Shown here: piece after piece, positions 8,601 through 15,444 of the stretch | Layout: every line of letters starts with the position of its first letter | Numbering within the stretch: the stretch's first letter is position 1 | Origin: JAKFVC01 sp040386595 | GTDB taxonomy: Bacteria > Planctomycetota > Planctomycetia > Planctomycetales > Planctomycetaceae | NCBI GenBank assembly: GCA_040386595.1 | Contig: JAZKFE010000380.1 | Location: 1-16,602, forward strand | Reading direction: 5' to 3' | DNA: 16,602 nucleotides | Position numbers and translations under genes: made by a program | The notes under the pieces: generated by a model | What the model was told of the DNA's origin: nothing | What the model saw: only the letters and a program-made list of their open reading frames with translations | Databases searched by the model: none

Positions 8601-8990
8601 TTCGATATGCAAGGGGTCGGGTGTGCGAAATGTCATACGGTTGATGGTCGAGGAGGCAAAGTCGGTCCCGACCTGACGACGATCGCCCGCACGATGGATC
8701 GTCGCAAATTGGCTCAGTCATTTCTGGAGCCCAGCCAGGAAATCTCACCACAGTTCGTGGCCTGGACCTTCGAGTTGAAATCAGGACAGGTTCTCACCGG
8801 CCTGATCCTCAGCGAAGAATCCGAGAAGCTCAAGATCGGCTTGCCGGATGGCACAACCCAGGACTTGAAGTTCGAAGAGATTGAAACCCGCACGCCACAA
8901 CGGATCTCGTTGATGCCGGAAAAACTGGTGGATCAACTCACGTCACAGGAAGTCGTTGACCTGTTGGCCTACCTGGAATCGTTGAAGTAA
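5694..8990 (+). CDS. Secreted PVC-type dehydrogenase with HEAT-like repeats and c-type heme domain
   Basis: The 1098-residue protein opens with a signal peptide (hydrophobic core about 9-23, cleavage probably near SLAAQ). Residues about 30-400 form the 'putative membrane-bound dehydrogenase' beta-propeller of planctomycetes, with GIDVDSQGRVWALE, RDVNGDGRADEV, GFWNPHASCIDGLGRLFSVDNDADS and GGDYGYRYRNG. An alpha-helical HEAT-like region spans about 410-880. The C-terminus carries a heme c domain (about 950-1098) with VGCAKCHTVDGRGGKVGPDL: CAKCH is at 977-981, and the methionine downstream that would be the sixth ligand is not certain. It presumably oxidises a sugar or other organic substrate outside the cytoplasm and passes electrons to the heme. 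The substrate is unknown. It converges with a second heme protein at 9188-12288, with a palindromic element between them. Confidence 0.9.
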   Translation: MRYRPWELCAVLSLCLLQAGSLAAQTDDPLPKVMDPRLKIELFAEHPQIVTPTGIDVDSQGRVWALESNTHFPPDGYQGHKSDRLLVMRDVNGDGRADEVTVFADGIIHAMSVAVRPLWFPVEGKKNEQGELIVPKLSVYVATRAEILLLHDDDGDLKADRKEVLVHLDTPGDYPHDGLAGFAFDATGWMCFGLGENLGAQYKIIGVDGGTLSGGGEGGSIFRCRLDGSQLSRWATGFWNPHASCIDGLGRLFSVDNDADSRPPCRLLHIIPGGDYGYRYRNGRKGLHPFTSWNGEIPGTLPMVAGTGEAPSGIVAYEADGFPAEYVGNLFVGSWGDHRIDRFQLTPRGASFQSLAEPLVVGSQNFRPVGLAVAPDGSLYFTDWVSREYKLHGKGRVWRVSSVAPRSKPAADINTFAQRSTTSLYPELSSPVLPVRRAAAYQLGQTAAGRTLLTLQVPDINKPFKSRLEALWSLARLATQAQPPEDLLLALRQLVVTLQGRNQRASFEAGFWLKDPRAQEQFPGLHEIITLATTDNRSFDAPLSSEPSRERVAAIYGMLQDNSEVFQTRLGLSAFLTRYASVDPFVQSMAIQACARVANEDEFRDLWITWQRDPQPQNERSRQIELQAIMRSPDRQGRGIPEVSPDSAEAILFARVAIALGGRARFPHQSEIVSVLLKDSLPQIRRIAVQWAAEEKMKALRPQIESLLQDENIDSDLFLATLAAIEMLDGTSPVDFDKTPPSKYVVPLVIKDSPPNLRALALRMVSPSDPALTADLFQQLLKVNDSNLHRETVRALQLSPLPEAANLLLKIAADENEELVLRADAVQGLGKTAKTADPDSAVRQLLDQLILEKEPILRAEALRALRGTAAAGRPSPALQQVATRLKNLSAVTDTLPDRDLLEQVRMALAGAQAGVLENELPQIGHPTDPQAWYIKLGTVPRRILQRQPGIQQPGAADAPGDPLTGRRVFFDMQGVGCAKCHTVDGRGGKVGPDLTTIARTMDRRKLAQSFLEPSQEISPQFVAWTFELKSGQVLTGLILSEESEKLKIGLPDGTTQDLKFEEIETRTPQRISLMPEKLVDQLTSQEVVDLLAYLESLK

Positions 8991-9057
8991 TTTGCGGTAT
9001 TCGAGCGGCGCAGGTGTTGATCGCCTGTGCCGATTGAGTCCCGAAAGGGGAAATCCT

Positions 9058-9138
9058 GGGAGGGTGAGGCTCCTGCCGAACCGCCAAGTCTACCGAACGT
9101 CGAAAGACCAAGCGGTTCGGCAGGAGCCTCACCCTCCC
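9058..9138. repeat. 81-bp palindromic element, copy 2
   Basis: Arms at 9058-9084 and 9112-9138 are perfect 27-base inverted copies, identical to copy 1 across the arms. The centre differs from copy 1 but keeps its length and partial identity (GTCTACCGAA against GTCTACTGAG). It sits between the stop codons of two convergent genes, where a symmetrical hairpin could end transcription from both sides. There is no T tract, so that role is inference. Confidence 0.92.
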
Positions 9139-9187
9139 AATGACTCGAACGCCGAAAGAACCCTTTGCTCAACCCGGTTTCACCACG

Positions 9188-12100
9188 TCAATTGCGGGTA
9201 ATCGTCTCGTGCAGATTGTATAACACGCGAGCAATCGACGTTGTCGCGGCGAGTTGCGCCTGATCCAGGTCGGTTGACGCCGTGGCCGCACCAATCTTCA
9301 GCAACTCGTCGGCCGCGGGTTTCTCGGCCTGATACTCAGCCAGATGCTTTTGATACATTTCTGTGAGGATCTTGATTTCGTCCGGTCGCGGCGGGCGTGA
9401 CAACAACTGCTGATACGCAAATTGCAGTCGCGAATTGATGTCCGGGCCCCCTTCACGCAGCATGCGTTCGGCCAGCTTACGACTCGCTTCGACGTATGTC
9501 GGGTCATTCAACAACACCAAGGCCTGTAGCGGTGTGTTGGAACGCGTTCTTTCGACCGTACACTCTTCTCGAGTGGGAGCGTCAAACGTTTTCAAACTGG
9601 GGTGTAAGAAGGTTCGGCACCAGTAGGTGTAAAGGCCTCGACGGTAGAGGCCCTCCCCTTGATCGTTTTGCCATTCGCGCATGGGGAAATTCAGGTGCGA
9701 CCAGTACCCCGGCGGCTGATAGGGCTTGGAGCTTGGTCCGCCCAGCTTGTGAATCAATAGACCGCTCGTTGCGAGTGCGTTGTCACGGATGATCTCGGCA
9801 TCCAGTCGAAATCGTCCCTGCCGAGCCAGCCAGCTATTGAACGGATCGATGTGCTTCAATTCATCGCTGACCAACGACGACTGTTGATAGGCCCCGGACA
9901 TGACCAAGAGCTTCAGCGTCCGCTTGATGTCCCAGCCGTGGTCCACGAAATCGAGTGCTAACCAATCGAGCAATTCGGGGTGCGTGGGCCAGGAGCCTTG
10001 AGCCCCGAAGTCTTCCAACGATTTCACCAATCCCTGCCCGAACGTCAGTTTCCACAGGCGATTCACCATCACGCGGGCGACAAGTGGATTGTCGCGTCGC
10101 ACGAACCATTCGGCCAGATCGAGACGTGTCTGACGGCGGTCGGCAGCGGGTGGCGTCGGTTGCAGGAATTGCGGGATCGCGGGCGAAACGACTTCGCCTG
10201 AATCATCCAGCCAGTTGCCTCGAGCCAGCACTCGAATCATGCGTGGGGCTCCCGACGTTGAGACCAGCGTCGTACGGACCGTCTTTTGAAATTCCTTTTG
10301 ATCGGCTTCGTCTTGAGCGAGCTGCTTCCGCAAACGATTCAGCCCCGGATCGATTGTCCGATAGTAGTCGGCGAGTGCTTGTTTCTGGTCGGCAGTGCGT
10401 TGATCCGCAGAGACTTTGAGGGCCGCGACCACATTGTCCGGCAAGCCTTGATCCTGCAGCGTCGGCTTATCGCCTGCCGTCAGCGCCAGGCGAAAGCGGC
10501 CGATGTTATGTTGGGCGTACTGAGAATCATGCTTCAGTCGGATCGTTAACCGCGAATTGGCCGTCATGACGACAGGTTCCGCGAACACGAACGCCGCCTG
10601 GCGATTCTCTTTTTTCTCGTAGCCACCCACTGCCCAGCCCGTCTCGGGGCTGTCGTCAAACGCGTGGGCGATCGGGAATCCGCCTTGTTCGAAATCCGCA
10701 GTGCCGGTGGCAATCTTGATCGTTCGAGGTTGTTCTTGTCCTGGTTCTGAAACGGCCACTTCAATGCCGGTGAGAACAAAATTCCCATTCGACCGTGAGA
10801 GTCCACCTTTGTTTAATGTGGGATGAGTCAACGCTTCCAACCGCAGCCCGGTGATTCGCGGCAATTCGGTTGCCAATGTGACGACATACGTTTCCTTGGC
10901 CGGATTGGCCCCGGAGCTCAGGACCGACTGATCCTCTTGAATGGTCAATGTCGCCTTACCCACAGATTCCGACTGCAATGGTTTTGTCACCGCCCAGACA
11001 GGTTTGTTATTTGCCAGATCGGCGGTCGCTACTTTTTCCCACTTGGCTTGATCATCAGCGAGGTCTTCCGGCGGATTGGCCAGCTGTTCCTTCAAGACGG
11101 CAAGCTTCGCGTCGAACTCCAACTGACGAGCCACCTGCTGCGGTGTCGGAATCGGGGTCCCCGTCTGTTCGCCGACGGCCGTTTCTTGAATGTCTGCGAA
11201 GAACGAGGCGAGACTATAAAAATCTTTGGCGAGGAAGGGATCAAACTTATGATCGTGACATTCGCAGCAGCCCATGGTCGATGCCATCCAGACGGCCGAC
11301 ACGTTGCGTACTCGGTCTGCGGAATACTTGGCGAGATACTCCTTGGCTTGGGCACCACCCTCGCGTGTCGTCATTAACAGGCGATTGTAGCCCGAGGCAA
11401 TGCGTTGCTCGGTGGTCGCGTTCGGGAGCAAATCGCCGGCGAGTTGCTCGATGGTGAATTGATTGAAAGGTTTGTTGGTATTGAACGCGGCAATCACGTA
11501 ATCACGATACATATCGCGATCTTCGTGGTTGTCCCCATGAAATCCATTGGTGTCAGCATAGCGGACCAGATCGAGCCAGAACATGGCCATCCGCTCGCCA
11601 TAGTGCGGCGAATCCAATAGGTGATCCACCAGCTTTTCATAGGCATCGGGGGACTGATCTGCAACGAACGCTTCGACGTCCTCGGGCTTCGGGGCGAGCC
11701 CCAGCAGATCGAGGAACAACCGTCGAATGAGGACGCGACGCTCGGCCGCGGGTGATGGGACGAGCCCCTTTTCTTGCAGCTCGGCGAGAACAAATCGGTC
11801 GACGTCATTCCGCACGAAATCAGGCTGATCAACTTGCGGAACGGGTGACAGTGTCGGTGCGATGTAAGCCCAATGGCCTTTAAATTCCGCCCCTTGCTCA
11901 ATCCAGCGTTTGAAGAGTTCGATCTGAGCCGGCGTCAGCGTTTTGCCTGTCGAGGCCGGTGGCATTCGTTCTTCGGGGGATTCGGCGGTGAGGCGTGTAA
12001 GCAACTCACTTTCCGCCGGCTTGCCGGGAACGATGACCTTGGGGCCACCGGCGAGAGCGTGCAGTCCCTCGTTGGTATCCAGCCGCAGCTCGGCCTTTCG

Positions 12101-12288
12101 CTTGTTCTGATCGGGACCGTGACAGGTGAAACACGTCTCGGAGAGGNNNNNNNNNNACGAATGTCGCGGTTGAAATCGATCTTTGCTGAATCGACCTTTG
12201 ACGGTGGTGTATCCGCAGCGAAGGCGACAGATTCCACGCCCACCAAACAAAACATCCCCAGCGCGAGCGTCCAGCGTTGCAGCCCCAT
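9188..12288 (-). CDS. PSCyt1-DUF1549-DUF1553 two-heme secreted protein, interrupted by assembly gap
   Basis: Reading from ATG 12288, residues 1-44 carry a signal peptide (core WTLALGMFCLVGVESVAFAA) and end in DFNRDIR. The ten-N gap follows, and the frame resumes with LSETCFTCHGPDQ, heme motif CFTCH. The family consensus here is RDIRPILS, which needs five missing bases (one Pro codon plus two bases of Ile). With five bases the gene closes at 1031 residues. After the PSCyt1 heme domain comes DUF1549 (about 130-370), containing a second CxxCH, CCECH (339-343). A beta-sandwich-like middle follows, then DUF1553 from about 715 to the end, with RVMVNRLWKLTFGQGLV and RSNTPLQALVLLNDP. These proteins are exported planctomycete cytochromes of unknown substrate, usually next to a DUF1501 gene that is missing here. 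GAGG nine bases upstream supports 12288; an in-frame ATG at 12303 is possible. As assembled the frame is broken, but I infer an intact gene. Confidence 0.88.
12147..12156. other. Assembly gap inside the DUF1553 gene, wrong length
   Basis: Ten N interrupt the coding frame between DFNRDIR and LSETCFTCH. Reading through as ten bases shifts frame. Five bases would restore both the frame and the family's RPILS sequence, so the N count is a placeholder and not a measured distance. Confidence 0.93.
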
Positions 12289-12353
12289 CACGACATACCT
12301 CATGCGGTGCGAATCATCGGATGACCGTGGTCCCAACAGCAAGCACGGTCGGG

Positions 12354-12434
12354 GGGAGGGCGAGGCTGCTGCCGGGCCGCAAAATCTATCGAACTCGCCA
12401 GACTAAGCCGTTCGGCACGAGACTCACCCTTCCC
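12354..12434. repeat. 81-bp palindromic element, copy 3 (degraded)
   Basis: This is the same unit as copies 1 and 2 and also 81 bases long, because one deleted base in the centre is offset by one inserted base in the right arm. The arms carry several substitutions, for example GGGCCGC for GAACCGC on the left and GCACGAGACTCACCCTT on the right, so they no longer pair perfectly. It lies between the DUF1553 gene start and the stop of the transporter gene, which runs in the same direction. This is an older or relaxed copy. Confidence 0.8.
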
Positions 12435-12461
12435 TCAGACACGATTGCTTGACGCTCCACT

Positions 12462-14036
12462 CTATCCGACGAGGCGGTCAGAGACCAGCACAACCGCAGC
12501 CTGCTTGGCGGCGGTGGGCGGCGTGAAGAAGCGGCGGATTTCATTGTTCGCCATCAACACGAAGAAGGTCCCATAGAACAAGGCACAGACAACCAGCAGC
12601 GCCCGTCGGATATAGGACGGCCGCAGTTCCTTGGGCAGCAGAGTCGTATTGACGATTAAAATCTGCACCGCGGAAATCGCGAGAATCAAATTCGCCATGA
12701 AACCCAGGAATTTAAACAGTTGCATCGCCTCACCAGAGAGTACCGCAATGCAGCCCCAGATGGTCGACAGCAACAGGATAAAGTAATACACCTTGCTGAT
12801 CTGACCTTTGGTCCGCTCGCGAACTTTGTCACTGGCCACCCACCAGATGTCGGTGACGGTACGCACCATCACATCGGTATTGCCCAAGTGCGTGGAGAAC
12901 AAAATCCAGAAGCCGTTTAAGAGTGCCAGGTACCAGAATCCAGACCAGAGCCCGGCCATCGCAGCCGCTTGCTGGGTTCCGGTGTTGGTTCCTTCCATAT
13001 TGGTCCCCGGCGGAATCAGAGCAGTCGCCAGATTCACATTGAGGAACATGCCAATGAAACAGCCCATCGCCCACAGCCAGATCTGATCGGCCTTGGCGTA
13101 GGTCCACCAGGTCTTCCAGCGCCGCAGATTTTCGGTGGTAATCGGAAAGACAACCCCGGTCCCCGCCATGGTGTGTTGTTCGGAACCGACAACGGTCCCA
13201 ATGGCTCCAACCAGGCTGCCCATGCCCATGCCTTTATCGCGGAACCAGTTGGAGATGACGAGGTTCCCCAATCCCCCAGCGCCGGCAGTGGCCGCCAAAG
13301 TTCCTAGCAGCAACAGATCTGTGGTGTGCAGCCATTCGGTGAGAGAAATCGAGCCGTTGAACACACCGATGACATTGTGAAACGGAAAGAAACCAATGAA
13401 AACCATCCACCAGTGATCCCAGGGGACGAACATGACGTTGGCGATAGTCAGAAACCCGAAAATGTAGGCAATCATGGCCCACGAGAGACGCTCGAGCATC
13501 AGTTCAATCGTGCCGCCAAAGCACAGTAGGGCCACCCCCAGGCCGATGACAAGGTACGTAAAGAACAGGACCGTTCCCGAATCGGGCCCATCGGCAACAC
13601 GATGGAACAGTCCCGCAAAGATGACCGGTCCGCACGACGCGGCCAGCGCCGGAACGCCGAGCTGCACGACCGTCAGCACGCTGTAGAGAATCCCCCAAAA
13701 TCGGGAGCTGGGGCGGAGTCGCATGATCCCGGTGATGATGGGCTCACCGGTGTAAAGTGTGTAGCGAATGCCCTCCAGATTGAAGACCGTCTGCAGGATG
13801 ATTGCGACGGTGGCAATCCAGAAAACTGACATGCCATGTTTAACGGCGGCAGCAGGTCCCACCAGCCATTCACCACCACCGATCGAGGTGGCCAGCAAGA
13901 TCGCTCCCGGGCCAATCGTGCGGAACAGATTCCACATGTTAAAGGGGAGTGGTTCGGGCAAATCTGCCACTCTCCAGGGGGGCAAATCTCCCGCATGACG
14001 CTTTTGGGGTGCCGTCGGGGTTGGCGTTTCAGCCAT
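12462..14036 (-). CDS. Nramp-like multi-pass transporter with non-canonical metal motifs
   Basis: The 524-residue protein has a 35-residue hydrophilic N-terminus and then roughly eleven or twelve hydrophobic segments. The first, RTIGPGAILLATSIGGGEW (39-57), aligns in style with Nramp/MntH helix 1, where GPG is followed by the metal-binding DPGN. Here that site reads SIGGGEW, and helix 6 (around residue 285) reads EQHTMAGTG rather than the usual MPH motif. I therefore assign the LeuT-like Nramp superfamily fold but not manganese or iron transport; another cation, or an unrelated substrate, is possible. The start has AAGGGAA about five bases before the ATG. The gene follows the DUF1553 gene in direction only: 173 bases containing a palindrome lie between them. 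Family assignment is from motif memory. Confidence 0.68.
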   Translation of the reverse strand: MAETPTPTAPQKRHAGDLPPWRVADLPEPLPFNMWNLFRTIGPGAILLATSIGGGEWLVGPAAAVKHGMSVFWIATVAIILQTVFNLEGIRYTLYTGEPIITGIMRLRPSSRFWGILYSVLTVVQLGVPALAASCGPVIFAGLFHRVADGPDSGTVLFFTYLVIGLGVALLCFGGTIELMLERLSWAMIAYIFGFLTIANVMFVPWDHWWMVFIGFFPFHNVIGVFNGSISLTEWLHTTDLLLLGTLAATAGAGGLGNLVISNWFRDKGMGMGSLVGAIGTVVGSEQHTMAGTGVVFPITTENLRRWKTWWTYAKADQIWLWAMGCFIGMFLNVNLATALIPPGTNMEGTNTGTQQAAAMAGLWSGFWYLALLNGFWILFSTHLGNTDVMVRTVTDIWWVASDKVRERTKGQISKVYYFILLLSTIWGCIAVLSGEAMQLFKFLGFMANLILAISAVQILIVNTTLLPKELRPSYIRRALLVVCALFYGTFFVLMANNEIRRFFTPPTAAKQAAVVLVSDRLVG

Positions 14037-14450
14037 GTGGATTCCCTTCAGTTCTAAGGCGAGGCGCTATCGGAACAGATTCAGTTCGACGGGAAGATTG
14101 AAAGTGATGAACCCGGAAACTGAGATTGAATATGAAGGTCGCTACGAAATGTTCACAACAGAGTAGCTGGATGCGTCTCGCAAGGGAACCGTTCGACGGG
14201 GTGGAATACTGGCAGTTTGAATCCTGAAAACCAATACCAGACGTGCCATCGCGGAATTTGCAGAAAATGTGGAGTATATTTTTTGTACGGTTTGTTAGTC
14301 GTGTAGATAGTCGTTGTTCGCTCCGCGAACAGAACGCGGGCGCAGTCGCCGGTTGAGGCGAGTACTGAGGTGCGAAACAAGTTCCAGCCCGCGACTGCGA
14401 TCACGTTCAGTTCGCAGAGCGAACAACGACTTTGATTGAAAAAACTCCGC
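14037..14450. other. Spacer between transporter and LOG genes
   Basis: The spacer separates two genes transcribed leftward. The only clear structure is the 121-bp inverted repeat at 14310-14430. The stretch 14060-14300 would hold the promoter of the transporter gene, but I cannot pick out convincing -35/-10 boxes. Confidence 0.5.
14310..14430. repeat. 121-bp inverted repeat with 40-bp arms
   Basis: The left arm (14310-14349) and the reverse complement of the right arm (14391-14430) agree at 35 of 40 positions. Both outer ends read GTCGTTGTTCGCTC, and the inner ends read CGCAGTCGC. The central loop is 41 bases. Sequence and length differ from the 81-bp element, so this is a second palindrome family. 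It lies 20 bases downstream of the LOG gene stop and could act as a transcription end, though no T tract is attached. Confidence 0.85.
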
Positions 14451-15032
14451 CTAGCTTTGTTCTTGGCTGATCCATTTAGGGGCGATCGGCATGTGGTGAT
14501 TTTGCAGTCGTTGCAATAACTCCTCGGGATCGGTGGCCACGACAAACAGGCCCAGGTGGGCGGGCTTGATAAAACCATCCGCGATCGTGCGATCAACAAA
14601 GCTCAGTAAGGCGTCAAAGTAGCCGTTGGTGTTCAAAATACCGATCGGCTTGGAGTGAATTCCCAACTGCGCCCAGGTGATGACTTCGAACAATTCTTCA
14701 AGTGTCCCGTAGCCGCCGGGGAGGGCGATGAAGCTGTCGGAAAGCTCGGCCATCAGTGCCTTGCGGACGTGCATCGTAGGAACGATGCGCATGTCGCGAA
14801 CACCCCGATGCAGCAGTTCCACCACGGCCAATTTCTCGGGAATCACGCCAATGACGTTGCCTCCCGCGGCCAGCACGGAGTCCGCAATCACCCCCATCAG
14901 GCCCACGCTGCCACCGCCATAGACGAGCCCTCGGCCATGACGCACCAGGACCTGCCCCATGGCGGTAGCCGCCGCACGATAGACCGGATCTTGTCCCGAA
15001 CTGGATCCACAGAAAACGCAAATATTTGACAT
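14451..15032 (-). CDS. LOG-family (TIGR00730) nucleotide 5'-monophosphate phosphoribohydrolase
   Basis: The 193-residue Rossmann-like protein starts SNICVFCGSSSGQDPVY. It carries GLVYGGGSVGLMG (35-47), MHVRKALM (R90-K91) and the family signature PGGYGTLEE (105-113), whose glutamate and the preceding arginine are the catalytic pair of cytokinin-activating LOG enzymes. Full length is typical. It probably cleaves N6-modified or plain AMP to a free base and ribose 5-phosphate in the cytoplasm. Whether it makes cytokinin here cannot be told. Open frame extends upstream to 15239 but the extra residues look non-coding, and homologues begin at the MSNICVFCGS position. No clear ribosome binding site precedes ATG 15032. 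Confidence 0.92.
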   Translation of the reverse strand: MSNICVFCGSSSGQDPVYRAAATAMGQVLVRHGRGLVYGGGSVGLMGVIADSVLAAGGNVIGVIPEKLAVVELLHRGVRDMRIVPTMHVRKALMAELSDSFIALPGGYGTLEELFEVITWAQLGIHSKPIGILNTNGYFDALLSFVDRTIADGFIKPAHLGLFVVATDPEELLQRLQNHHMPIAPKWISQEQS

Positions 15033-15444
15033 AGTGTCAGTCACAAGCTTGGGTGAGGAATTGAAAGAGCTAAAATAGAAGATATAGCGGCTCGGTACCA
15101 ATCGAGCCATTCGGCACAGGCCGCAAGGGGCAGCGGGGGCCCTCCTGATTTTACCAGCCATGCCGAGGCAAAAACGGCAGTGATTCGCTAAATTGACTTT
15201 GCTCAAGGATTGAATCGCGGAATATTGACCACGAATCACACTAATGACACGAATAAACTGTGACGAAGATCAGTTCCAATCAACGTTGCAGACAGTCGAA
15301 ATCGATGCCGCATTTGGTACTTGTATTTCTTAATTCGTGTGATTGGTGCAATTCGTGGTTTAACTCTTTGTCTTAAAAACACTTCAGGATTCGCAGACGT
15401 TTCACGTTGCTCCAGCCTGATGGACCACATAAGGATCGTAGACG
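15033..15444. other. Divergent spacer between LOG and thiolase genes
   Basis: This spacer must hold promoters for both flanking divergent genes. It contains the 132-bp inverted repeat at 15228-15359. I see no other repeat, small RNA or convincing promoter boxes. Confidence 0.5.
15228..15359. repeat. 132-bp inverted repeat (ACCACGAAT family)
   Basis: The left arm 15228-15254 begins ACCACGAATCACACTAATG. The right arm 15333-15359, reverse complemented, begins ACCACGAATTGCACCAATC. They agree at 23 of 27 positions, with a 78-base loop. The sequence style resembles dispersed ACCACGAAT-type repeats that I recall from planctomycetes and other bacteria. It is a third palindrome family in this window. 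Confidence 0.75.

Noticed and set aside
8969..9172. Small minus-strand protein containing GEAPAEP
   Set aside because: The residues come from translating the 81-bp palindrome; such frames recur wherever the element sits.
12157..12250. Alternative N-terminus of the DUF1553 protein starting MFGGRGICRL
   Set aside because: It appears only if the ten N are taken as real. The other frame before the gap has a proper signal peptide and the DFNRDIR motif.
1..12434. CRISPR array formed by the repeated GGCAGGAGCCTCACCCTCCC units
   Set aside because: The copies are kilobases apart, each is a palindrome, spacing is irregular and there are no cas genes.
15033..15239. 69-residue N-terminal extension of the LOG protein
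   Set aside because: LOG proteins begin at MSNICVFCGS, and the extension overlaps the inverted repeat and shows no coding character.
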